From positions 1 through 36,325 of IMG/VR virus record IMGVR_UViG_3300031857_000619: a stretch of 36,325 nucleotides of DNA. One strand, given 5' to 3'. Below are positions 12,878-20,800 of the stretch, one piece after another. The notes beneath the pieces are model-generated. The model was given only the letters and a program-made list of their open reading frames with translations. It did not search any database and was not told the DNA's origin. Source of the stretch: a virus. Made by a program: the position numbers and the translations under genes. The stretch's first letter is position 1. Every line of letters begins with the position of its first letter.

Positions 12878-13123
12878 TCAAAGAGTTCTTGCCTCTTTAA
12901 CAAATTTTTTCAATTCCATATAATTAAATGGACAAAGAAATTCTTTTCCCGATGAAAACACCACAGAATATTCCGTGTCGCCCTCAAAATAAGAGCCAAT
13001 GCCGTCTATGTGGTAGAAAGTAATAGGCTTGATTTCTAAATCCTCTAAGTCCACTTCAAGTTCTAATTCAACAAGTTTCAAAGTGTCTTCACCGTAGTGA
13101 AAAATTGGTAGTTCTAGTTCCAT
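12878..13123 (-). CDS. Hypothetical acidic beta-rich protein (81 aa)
   Basis: The start at 13123 is chosen because it follows TAAAACTAAAAAA, the genome's usual signal, 10 nt after the previous stop; a longer frame from 13159 would overlap that gene. The N-terminal half is strand-rich and acidic (LVELELEVDLEDLEIKP). No family is recognised. Confidence 0.55.
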   Translation of the reverse strand: MELELPIFHYGEDTLKLVELELEVDLEDLEIKPITFYHIDGIGSYFEGDTEYSVVFSSGKEFLCPFNYMELKKFVKEARTL

Positions 13124-13133
13124 TTTTTTAGTT

Positions 13134-13523
13134 TTATCGTGTTTGCATTGATGCTTCAATTAATTTCTTTTCGTAACTGATTAAAGTCACTATACTCTGT
13201 CTGCGCTTGTCCAACTCGCTACCTTGTTCCTTGATTAACTCATAGATGGATAGTTCGGGGGCGCAAAGGGAGTTGATGTATTCCTTAGTGACCAATGGCG
13301 TGTAGCCCTTTTCAGCCGCTTCGGGTATCACTTCTTTTTTCTTCTGTTCCAAGTAGTATTTGGCTGACGCTTGCATCAAAGGGATATTAGAAGCCACGTT
13401 ACATACGTCCATTATGTGTTCTCGTAGCGCATCCACGTTGTCCGATGATAGCTGTAAGGTGAGTATCTGCTGTACTTGTTCAACGTACACTTTTAAGTCG
13501 TTGCTTGAAATTATTAGGCTCAT
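13134..13523 (-). CDS. Hypothetical helical protein (129 aa)
   Basis: Predicted almost all-helical, with amphipathic stretches (VEQVQQILTLQLSSDNVDAL, DKRRQSIVTLISYEKKLIEA). It is the first gene after the structured leader/RNA at 13535-13667, which ends with a terminator 12 nt before this ATG. Expression may therefore depend on read-through. Function is unknown. Confidence 0.6.
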   Translation of the reverse strand: MSLIISSNDLKVYVEQVQQILTLQLSSDNVDALREHIMDVCNVASNIPLMQASAKYYLEQKKKEVIPEAAEKGYTPLVTKEYINSLCAPELSIYELIKEQGSELDKRRQSIVTLISYEKKLIEASMQTR

Positions 13524-13534
13524 AATATAATTTT

Positions 13535-13561
13535 AAAAAGCGTTGGGTTCTCGCACCCAAC
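13535..13561 (-). terminator. Intrinsic terminator or attenuator
   Basis: Reading the minus strand, GTTGGGT-GCGAGA-ACCCAAC forms a perfect 7-bp stem (13561-13555 with 13548-13542), followed by GC and five T residues (13539-13535). Confidence 0.7.
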
Positions 13562-13667
13562 AAGCGGTCTAACTACCATTCCCGTATGAATGATTACAGC
13601 GCACGGGGTTTACCTATACTATACCCTATCAAAAGATGGGGGTTAAGAACATACTCGAAGTAACCTT
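13535..13667 (-). ncRNA. Candidate structured non-coding RNA or regulatory leader
   Basis: A minus-strand promoter box (13680-13673) and an intrinsic terminator (13561-13535) bracket about 130 nt without a gene. Within it are hairpins GGTTA/TAACC (13665-13661 with 13645-13641), CCCATC/GATAGGG with one bulged A (13640-13624) and CATTC/GAATG (13592-13577). This could be an independent phage small RNA or a leader that controls the gene starting at 13523. It resembles no RNA class I know. A degenerate tRNA was considered and rejected. Confidence 0.5.
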
Positions 13668-13672
13668 AATTT

Positions 13673-13680
13673 CAAATATA
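13673..13680 (-). promoter_or_regulatory. Candidate -7 box for the structured RNA
   Basis: TATATTTG on the minus strand fits TAnnTTTG exactly. No TTTG -33 element is evident at 19-21 nt. A start about 6 nt downstream would give the RNA at 13667-13535. Confidence 0.45.
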
Positions 13681-13735
13681 GCAAGTGTTATGGTAGTCTG
13701 TGATGCTTTGACTTTCATTTTTTCCTGCGCCTACC

Positions 13736-14110
13736 CTATAAATATCTTTCTAGTGCCGCTTTGATTGTAGCGTCAACTTGTTCTTTAGTTATTTTGTCGT
13801 TAGCAAGTAGTGTCATAGCACCCAAGTAGGCGAAACCTTTTTTCATGTCGTCCCATTTTGCGCCACCGCCTCCACCGAAACCACCGCCTGACTGAACGGG
13901 CTTGATGTTCCAATAGCCTTTGTCGTTTTGGGTGAGTTCCGCTTCCACTTCTTGTCCTACTACGAACTTGGTCTGTGGGTTAGACTTGCTCAAGTAGTTG
14001 TAGCTGTGAGGCTGACCTTTAATCTTGATGTTAAAGGAATAAAACTTTCCGTGTTTCAAATCTACTTCTTTTTGAAACGAGCTTTCTGTGATTGTTACTT
14101 TTTCTGCCAT
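13736..14110 (-). CDS. Probable single-stranded DNA-binding protein (OB-fold)
   Basis: Residues about 1-80 look like a short OB barrel (FYSFNIKIKGQPHSYNYLS, FVVGQEVEAELTQNDKGYWNIKP). A flexible glycine linker GGGFGGGGG (about 76-84) then leads to a helical C-terminal part. Linkers of this type are common in SSB proteins, though the usual acidic tip is absent. The gene follows the RecB-like nuclease by 11 nt and precedes the primase-helicase region, which fits a replication/recombination role. The assignment rests on fold pattern and context. Confidence 0.6.
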   Translation of the reverse strand: MAEKVTITESSFQKEVDLKHGKFYSFNIKIKGQPHSYNYLSKSNPQTKFVVGQEVEAELTQNDKGYWNIKPVQSGGGFGGGGGAKWDDMKKGFAYLGAMTLLANDKITKEQVDATIKAALERYL

Positions 14111-14121
14111 TTTTATTTAAT

Positions 14122-15153
14122 TTAATTGTTTACTTCTTCTTCTTCAATATCTGTCATGTCTGCAACAAGTTCCTTGATATTGAACCCCGCTTTCTCGATT
14201 TCTTCTAGGGCTATCTTGTTCTTGTCAGTCAGCACTATCGGTTTGCCCGTTGGGGTCGTTTCGCCTTTCTCAATCTTCTTTAATCTAGCTAATACAGCAT
14301 TTCTTGATGTGACCGTCTTGCTTACAAAAGCCCTATAATCTTCGGGTGTTTCAAAACCGTAAAGCAAAGTTAAGTAATTGCTGTATTCTACATAAAAATT
14401 TCTGTTAAATTTTCCTTCCCAAACAATTAAAGGTGATACGGGCGGTCTTTCGTTGTGTACCAAGTAATCGTACAACTCGTCAATAGTTCTTTCGTAGCGC
14501 ATCTCCAAGTCATTGTTAGGGTATTCAACTCGGACTTCTTCCATTAATGTATCATCCTTAGAAATATAGTCAACGTAGCCTAGTGGTAAATTCAAGCCTT
14601 TTAAATAGTGGTAGAGTTGTAGTTCGTGTCCTATAATTCGTCCACCTGTATGAACTTTATTAAAAACATAAGAAGAACAAGACTTACACTCTCTGACCAT
14701 AGGCGCAAAATCACTATCCCCATACATATTATTGAACCTATCAACAACATTTAATAAATAGTCCTTTACTGTACCTTCAAAAAATAAATTAGATATAAGG
14801 TATCTAGCCCTTTCGTAGTCGGGTTTACCGTGAACCAATAGGTCTAATTTACCCTTCACTTTAATTCTACCGTGCGTCCATACTTCTTCTTGTGAATTAA
14901 CATAAATACCCATAGCCTTGAAAGGTATAGCGTGTATCTCCTCCCAAATGTTCCCCGCTAAGAACTTTCTGCGTGAACGGGCGTTAGGTGGGTTCGTAGG
15001 TTTCTCGCCCTTCATCGAAAGGAAATTATCTACGGTAGGCTGATTTAGTTGTGATGCCCAAAGGTAGTCACGTTCTACTAGGGGTCGGTCAGGGCGTAAG
15101 GAAGCCATATTCCATACGTCACGCATTGAGAAGTCGGTTATCTTGTTATCCAT
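14122..15153 (-). CDS. Cas4/RecB-type PD-(D/E)XK nuclease
   Basis: The 343-aa protein shows the full set of RecB-family motifs in order: GNIWEEIHAIPF with His74, KGKLDLLV with Asp104, ECKSC with Glu155 and Lys157, and ELQLYHYL with Gln179 and Tyr181. This arrangement supports a metal-dependent exonuclease for recombination or DNA-end processing. Only Cys156 and Cys159 are close to the active site, so a Cas4-type Fe-S cluster with its C-terminal Cys triplet is not evident. Residues 260-343 are helical and charged. The neighbour downstream is SSB-like, so the two probably work together in recombination-dependent replication. Confidence 0.8.
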   Translation of the reverse strand: MDNKITDFSMRDVWNMASLRPDRPLVERDYLWASQLNQPTVDNFLSMKGEKPTNPPNARSRRKFLAGNIWEEIHAIPFKAMGIYVNSQEEVWTHGRIKVKGKLDLLVHGKPDYERARYLISNLFFEGTVKDYLLNVVDRFNNMYGDSDFAPMVRECKSCSSYVFNKVHTGGRIIGHELQLYHYLKGLNLPLGYVDYISKDDTLMEEVRVEYPNNDLEMRYERTIDELYDYLVHNERPPVSPLIVWEGKFNRNFYVEYSNYLTLLYGFETPEDYRAFVSKTVTSRNAVLARLKKIEKGETTPTGKPIVLTDKNKIALEEIEKAGFNIKELVADMTDIEEEEVNN

Positions 15154-15171
15154 ATTTACTATTTTAGTGAA

Positions 15172-15390
15172 TTATAAAATCTCTGATTGAAACTCATCGT
15201 TACTCACATTCGCTACTATGTAGTCCATAGCACCAAATAAGTTACGTTTCTCTAGTGGCTGATTAAGCGACTTCAATTCCTCAACATTTACTTGGTCTAT
15301 CGTAATAGATATGTCGAGGTTGGTAGAAAGCGGGAACAACTTCTTAATGTCGCTCTCAAATTGCTTTCTTAATTGATTGTAAGTATCCAT
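15172..15390 (-). CDS. Hypothetical protein (72 aa)
   Basis: The start at 15390 (MDTYNQLRKQFESDIKKLF) is preferred to a frame beginning at 15441, because a near-perfect promoter (15442-15411) lies inside the longer frame. The product is a small helix-strand-helix protein with no recognised motif. It is the first gene of the operon that continues into the RecB-like nuclease. Confidence 0.55.
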   Translation of the reverse strand: MDTYNQLRKQFESDIKKLFPLSTNLDISITIDQVNVEELKSLNQPLEKRNLFGAMDYIVANVSNDEFQSEIL

Positions 15391-15410
15391 ATAATGTTCG
15401 TTTGGTTGCA

Positions 15411-15442
15411 CAAATGTAGGTACTAAATGTAATACCAACAAA
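15411..15442 (-). promoter_or_regulatory. Strong Bacteroidota-type promoter of the recombination operon
   Basis: On the minus strand TTTG (15442-15439) and TACATTTG (15418-15411) are separated by 20 nt. The ATG at 15390 follows after a 20-nt spacer. It would drive the small gene, the nuclease and the SSB-like gene. Confidence 0.8.
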
Positions 15443-15472
15443 CATTATCAAATAATTCTTTGCAAAAAAATG

Positions 15473-15748
15473 TTAAACTATTATTGAGGTAACTTCGTAA
15501 TAAACATTTCCAAGTTCATCTGTTACCTTATCAATGCTTTCACCTTTTTTAATCTTAACCTTCTTAGGTTCAGAAAAAGTGTAGCTTCCTAGTTCCCATC
15601 CATCAGGAGTAATAGGTGTTTCTTTTGATTTAATAATGTATTTAGAGAATACTTTATTGCTTGATAGTTCTTTAAATGTAACAACTGTCTTCCAAAATGT
15701 AAGCAACATTCCTGTATTTTCTTTTGCTATTTGTGTTTCTATGTTCAT
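15473..15748 (-). CDS. Hypothetical protein (91 aa), late region
   Basis: Predicted strand-rich in its C-terminal two thirds (GWELGSYTFSEPKKVKIKKG, NVYYEVTSIIV). It starts 12 nt after the appendage gene with the leader TTATAAAAAC. Its position suggests a small virion or appendage-accessory protein, but no family is recognised. Confidence 0.6.
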   Translation of the reverse strand: MNIETQIAKENTGMLLTFWKTVVTFKELSSNKVFSKYIIKSKETPITPDGWELGSYTFSEPKKVKIKKGESIDKVTDELGNVYYEVTSIIV

Positions 15749-15760
15749 GTTTTTATAATT

Positions 15761-17293
15761 TTAGAATGTTACATAGGATAATACTCCTCCTGATAAAATT
15801 TGCTCAACATCTCCGTCAACTGCATCAAGAAGTGTAACAGATGGTGAAAAAGCCTGCATCCCCGCAGTAGATGTAAATGTTTTATTTTCAATACCTGCCA
15901 TAAATAAGTTTTGAAAAATGTCACCTGTTACAACATTTTGATATAAAAAACTAAAATTGTTATCTTCAAAAGTGCCATCAATATTATTTTCTACAAAAGA
16001 AACTCCTATATTACCCAAAAAATCATTACTTATATCATTTGAACTAATCTCTATTAAAGTATTATTTTGAACGTCCCCCTCAAATAGGTTGCTTTGAACG
16101 TATTTAATATTATTGTTTGTAAATTGAAGTAGACATAATTGGTCAACCAATATATCAATATTATTTACAGCAAATGTTTCTTGAAATGTTGATGCAACCC
16201 CAAGTGAAACTTTTGATATAGTACACTCTAATTGAAATACAACATTATCTAATTGATAAGGTAATCCAAGAGCTGCTTGACCTAATTCTAATCCTGAACC
16301 TACGCTTACATCAAAATTATCAAGAGCTAAATTAAATGGAGTGAAATCTTGAAATGCAAAACCTGTGTCAGTATAATTATTATAATCACTACTTCCACTT
16401 ACTGTTTCCCAACGTCTAAAGATGACATTTCTCCAATCGTAATCTCTATAAAGTTTTAAAAGAGTGTCGTAACGAGAAGTGATAACTCCTGTTGATTGAC
16501 CTAGTACGGCATCGTAATCTCTATCATTAAAAATAGGTTTCCAAGTAATTTTATCAGTTGGATAAACAGTTGACCAAATTTCCGTAGCAAGTTCAGAGCT
16601 TGAAACAGCTTGAACAAGCATTGGTTCTATTGCTCCTGTATGTATTTCTTCATCACCTATGCTATCGGAAAATTGAATATAATGAGCTGTTTGGAAATCT
16701 GTAATTTTATACCAACTTCCTGCTATTAATTGAGATGTGGATATTAATGTTTCAAGTTGACTGAATACTATATTTGTTGCAACTACACCATTTACATTGC
16801 TACTTGAATTTGATTGTAAATTATAGAACTCTAGTACCGTGAGATTATCCCCTGCGTTACCCTCTACTACTACGGGGTCAATAAAGAAATCAGTAATAGG
16901 CTTAAATGAAATAGTATTTAATGCCCCTATTGCGCTTCCCGATACTGTACCCGTGCCATCACCCGTGCTAATCACTTCCCAACCAAATAACTTACTCTCA
17001 ATGAGGTTGAAGTCGCCCGTGTAGGCAGAAGCATCTCTATCTACCTTAATGAATTTACCAAACCAAGCTGTAATATTAAACGGTGCGGTGCTTGTACCAT
17101 CCCACACCCATAAACTTATTTTTTGTTGCTCTTTATTTGCGCCCGCTTGTACAAGAATGGCATCTAAAGCAGCAGCCGTTCCACTATATTCTAGTAAGAG
17201 AACATCGCCCGCAAAAGGGGTTAATGTACCTGCTTGAGCAACAGATAATGGAATAGTGGTTAAGTCTGTTACGGTGCGTACATTAGGGTTCAT
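15761..17293 (-). CDS. Probable virion appendage (fibre/receptor-binding) protein
   Basis: The 510-aa protein is rich in Asn, Ser, Thr and short strands. An N-terminal part (about 1-130) has loops typical of virion-attached domains. A conserved-looking block SWYKITDFQT (about 190-200) continues to RDYDWRNVIFRRWE (about 282-296), a combination I know from fibre-like proteins of Bacteroidota and marine phages. Residues 330-480 have regular N-N-x and I-x-x-N repeats suggesting a right-handed beta-helix. It would contribute to host recognition. It is followed by a small gene and preceded by ferritin. Exact location in the virion is inference. Confidence 0.65.
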   Translation of the reverse strand: MNPNVRTVTDLTTIPLSVAQAGTLTPFAGDVLLLEYSGTAAALDAILVQAGANKEQQKISLWVWDGTSTAPFNITAWFGKFIKVDRDASAYTGDFNLIESKLFGWEVISTGDGTGTVSGSAIGALNTISFKPITDFFIDPVVVEGNAGDNLTVLEFYNLQSNSSSNVNGVVATNIVFSQLETLISTSQLIAGSWYKITDFQTAHYIQFSDSIGDEEIHTGAIEPMLVQAVSSSELATEIWSTVYPTDKITWKPIFNDRDYDAVLGQSTGVITSRYDTLLKLYRDYDWRNVIFRRWETVSGSSDYNNYTDTGFAFQDFTPFNLALDNFDVSVGSGLELGQAALGLPYQLDNVVFQLECTISKVSLGVASTFQETFAVNNIDILVDQLCLLQFTNNNIKYVQSNLFEGDVQNNTLIEISSNDISNDFLGNIGVSFVENNIDGTFEDNNFSFLYQNVVTGDIFQNLFMAGIENKTFTSTAGMQAFSPSVTLLDAVDGDVEQILSGGVLSYVTF

Positions 17294-17313
17294 TTTATGT
17301 GGTTTTTACTATG

Positions 17314-17321
17314 CAAATTTA
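17314..17321 (-). promoter_or_regulatory. Candidate -7 box of the appendage gene
   Basis: TAAATTTG on the minus strand fits TAnnTTTG, 20 nt before the ATG at 17293. No clear -33 element. Confidence 0.4.
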
Positions 17322-17327
17322 ATATTT

Positions 17328-17825
17328 TTAGGCTAACTTTTTTAATTTGCTATCCACAATCATACAGATGTTTTTGTTGTCTTTTTCGCTCTCCATCAAT
17401 GATAGCATATCTCCGTAAAATCCTACCGCTTCTACTTGGGTCTTGATGTAGAAGTTTAAGTGTTCGGCTATTTCAGGGTTCTCTAGCACTTCTTCTTTGT
17501 AAAATGACTTGTAGTAATCCAATAAGTCTTTTTCATTCTCAAAAGCTAGTTCTAATGCTTCGTATAATTCAGTAGGCACTTCCTTTTCAGGCGAAAGAGA
17601 AGGTAACTTCGCCATCACGCCCATATCATTGAGGAAATTAATATGCTTTAAGGCGTGGTCATCCTCCTCTTTGCTTTCAGCTAAGAAGTAATCCATCGCC
17701 CCAAAGTATCCCACCGCCTGCATACATATAGCTAGATGTTTATATAGGTAGAAGTGACCTAGTTCGTATTTAATTGCGGTTTCTATTTTGCTTGTGCAAC
17801 TCTTGTCTATTAGTGGTTTTCTCAT
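17328..17825 (-). CDS. Ferritin (FtnA-like, phage-encoded)
   Basis: The 165-aa length and four-helix pattern match bacterial ferritins. Ferroxidase residues can be aligned with E. coli FtnA: Glu21 (FtnA E17), Glu54 and His57 in EEDDHA (E50, H53), Glu98 in NEKD (E94) and Gln130 in TQVE (Q127). The position of FtnA E130 appears to be Ala133, so one iron site may be weakened. The C-terminal helix ends in MIVDSKLKKL, like the FtnA end helix. Ferritins oxidise Fe(II) and store the mineral in 24-mer cages. The gene sits between the giant ejection protein and the appendage gene on the late strand. It may limit oxidative damage, supply iron or be packaged; the sequence does not decide. Confidence 0.85.
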   Translation of the reverse strand: MRKPLIDKSCTSKIETAIKYELGHFYLYKHLAICMQAVGYFGAMDYFLAESKEEDDHALKHINFLNDMGVMAKLPSLSPEKEVPTELYEALELAFENEKDLLDYYKSFYKEEVLENPEIAEHLNFYIKTQVEAVGFYGDMLSLMESEKDNKNICMIVDSKLKKLA

Positions 17826-17829
17826 ACTT

Positions 17830-17837
17830 CAAAAGTA
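17830..17837 (-). promoter_or_regulatory. Candidate -7 box directly before ferritin
   Basis: TACTTTTG on the minus strand is only 4 nt from the ATG at 17825, so a transcript from here would be almost leaderless. The same geometry is seen before the holin gene. Confidence 0.35.
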
Positions 17838-17853
17838 GTGTTTTTTAGCTAAA

Positions 17854-20800
17854 TTATTTGTTTAATTCTTTTATTTGAACCTCCAAACTTTTTACGAAAT
17901 CTTTAGAGAACGGCAATTGCGTTCCTTGCGAATACAATAAAATATTTGTGGTATGTATAAAGTTCTTCAATAGCGATAATTGTGCTTGTTTGTCTTTAGT
18001 CAATCCCTCTACGCCTTTCTCTCTAGCTTCTTTAAGCAATGCTGTTACACCCTCCTCGCCTTTCACCTCTCGATAAAATATATCAGACGCTTCTTTTAAA
18101 TGAGGTATGACATTGTAAAATTCGGATTGCGCATCACTTTTACGGAAACTTTTTTTATTAAAGTACATATATAACTGCGCTTCGGCAAAATTGGCAAGGT
18201 CTTTCTTTTGCGTTTCGTCTAGCAAATTTGAATTATATAAAGCTATCACACTCAATCTTGTCATCATTTTACCCGCTTGAGAATATTTAGTTCCTGCTAG
18301 ATTTACTGCATTTGATAACGCCTCTTGTTTAGTGAAGTCTACAAATCCTTCTTTTGTAGATAATCGGTCTATTGTTTCTTTTGCTTCCTTTTTTTCATCG
18401 TCATCGCCAAAAGTTTGCTTCCACAAAGACTTAGTAATAGCATACATTCCTGTGTAAAGCATCATGTTAGTAACAACACCCATAGACCTTGCTGCACCGT
18501 CTATTCTGCCCTCATTTACTCCCGTAACCATTTGATTAATACCTCTAACTAATTCTTTTGTATCTCGATAAGGATAATTACTCAAAAACTTAGCTAAACT
18601 ACCTAAAGCGGTATCTGCTTTTAGTTTACCACCAAAAGGAGTAAGCACTATTTCTCTTCTTGCACCTCCCTTTAGCGTAGAACCTATTACCGTTTCTGTT
18701 TCTCTATCTGCATAAGATGAAGCCTCACGCATAGCATCTACATATTTAGGGTTTTTCAGCATAGAATTATTATAATTCTCACCTGTAAGTTCAGCAAATT
18801 TTCTATTAAAGTTTGGCATCCATATACCGCCCACCGCCATTGCGTTTGTCACACCGTTGATAACATCCACGCCACGTTTTAATAACCCTTCTCTCTGTAT
18901 TTGACCGTCTTTAGTTTCAATGTTTTTCATTGACCTAAATTCAGCGTGGTCTAGTGATGTACTTTCGGTGGCTTTCATTATATCGGTCATTTCACGATAC
19001 ATTGGATTAACTGTTTCACTAGGTAACGCAGTCAATAATCCTCTAAAAGACCTACCTCTTACCATCATTTGAGCGGTATTTGATACCGCTTCTGCTGCCA
19101 AACGGTAAGGAGTGGTAAGCATTTTCACATAAAGCCCACCTTGTATTTTATTAAACACAGGAGGTATGTCGCCCGATGATAAATGATACTGCATTATCCT
19201 ACGTTGGTCTTGTTGAAACTCGTTTAGCACATTAATATCTTCTCTGTTAGCTGCTAACTTAGCTTCTTCAAACACATCATTCAATTTATCCAATTCTTGA
19301 TTAATGTGGTAATCTTTTGCGGCTTCTTTAATTTGACGCTGAATGATTTTCTCCGCATTTAATAACATAGCACCGTTAGGCATATCTTTTTCTGCACGAG
19401 CGTAAGATGAACCTGCTCTCACTCCAATCTGTTCGCTTTCGTTAATCTGACCTTCGCCAACTCGTGTTCCTACATAATATCTTCTGATGTGTTTTGGATT
19501 TTTAGTAGCGTTTACGCCTCTTATGGCATTAGATGATGTAATCATATCACCTGTTTCTAAGTCAAGACCGTCAAATGAACTTTCTATTTTAGCTTGATTT
19601 ACGTCCAACACTTTGCCGTCATTAGCTTCCACGCTTTTCCAAACTTTATTGTAATCTAATTCGCCATTAATATCTAATAAATCAGGATTAGACTTCAATT
19701 TGTTATACACATCAGTCAAGATGCTTAACTCACCTTCTGTGGCGTAATTTTGACGCTCCTTAATGTCAGATAGTTGCTCACCAAATACATCTATTGGGTC
19801 TTTACCTTTAGCCATCATTTCAGCAGCGTGGTTAATCATGTGGCGAACCACACCCACCTTGACCATATCATACTCCCTTTGAGATACAACAGTTTTGCCT
19901 ACCTTACCATCTTTAGCATCTATCTTGTCTATCAATACAGGTTTTTTACCCGTAATTTTATAGAAGCTAGGTAAACTATCATACCACTTCTCATACATAT
20001 CATGCGTGGTTTCAGTATATTTTTTTAGCGCACGTTGTGTTCTACTTAACACGCCATTCCACAATGAATTATCTCCCGCTATTCCTAGTTCTGCTTCGTA
20101 TCTCGCAGGGTCATTTGTTTCAAATAAATCACGAAGTTTATCTAAGTTGTTTTTAAACTTATCTGAAATCTTAGCTACTTGTTTAGCTATCTTAACTCCT
20201 TGTCCTTGTGTTTCAATCTTGTTCATTACTTGTCTGAACTCATATTCGGGCATAAATCCATTACCCATTCGGTCAAGGACGGTGTTCAATTTATCCAAGT
20301 CAGAAACTTCCAATTTCTTAAACTTCTCAAAATTAACCGACATATTGCGCTTGAACTCTTGCCACAATTCTTTCTGCATTTTATTGAACCCACTATCATC
20401 AACCAATCTTGCTTTTGCTTGAGCATCGGCTATTTGTGCGGATTTTAGTTGTCCAATTTGGTCGCCATATTTTGCTTCATACACTCTCTTGCCGTTTTCG
20501 TGCTTGTATATTTGACTAATAGCGGTGTCGTAATCATCTTGCGTAATCGTACCTGATTGGACTAAATCCTTTAGCCTTGCCTTAATCTTGCTGATATTTC
20601 TAGTAAATGATTTGTAGCTATCAACATCAACTATATTATTGTCAAGAGCAGTCCAAGCCTTCATTAAGTCTTTTACCGTATTAATATTCATATACGGATT
20701 AGAAGCAGATTGTGATTGGTCGGCAACTCTTTCCGATAGCGTTTTACCCGAAGCATCAGTAGCTTCCATCAAAGAGTGGTCAGGTATTTTTTGATTAAGT

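Noticed and set aside
13540-13600. tRNA-like segment on the minus strand (D-arm-like GGTAGTTAGACC and T-arm-like GGGTGCGAGAACCC)
   Set aside because: The T-loop would have the wrong length, no anticodon arm or 7-bp acceptor stem can be built, and the T-arm-like hairpin is better explained as a terminator with its T-run.
14122-15153. CRISPR-associated Cas4 proper
   Set aside because: The RecB motifs fit, but the C-terminal three-Cys Fe-S cluster is not evident and no cas genes or arrays are nearby; a phage recombination nuclease is the simpler reading.
17340-17360. DnaA-box-like sequence near CTATCCACA
   Set aside because: A single imperfect copy inside the ferritin gene; no cluster, so not evidence of an origin.
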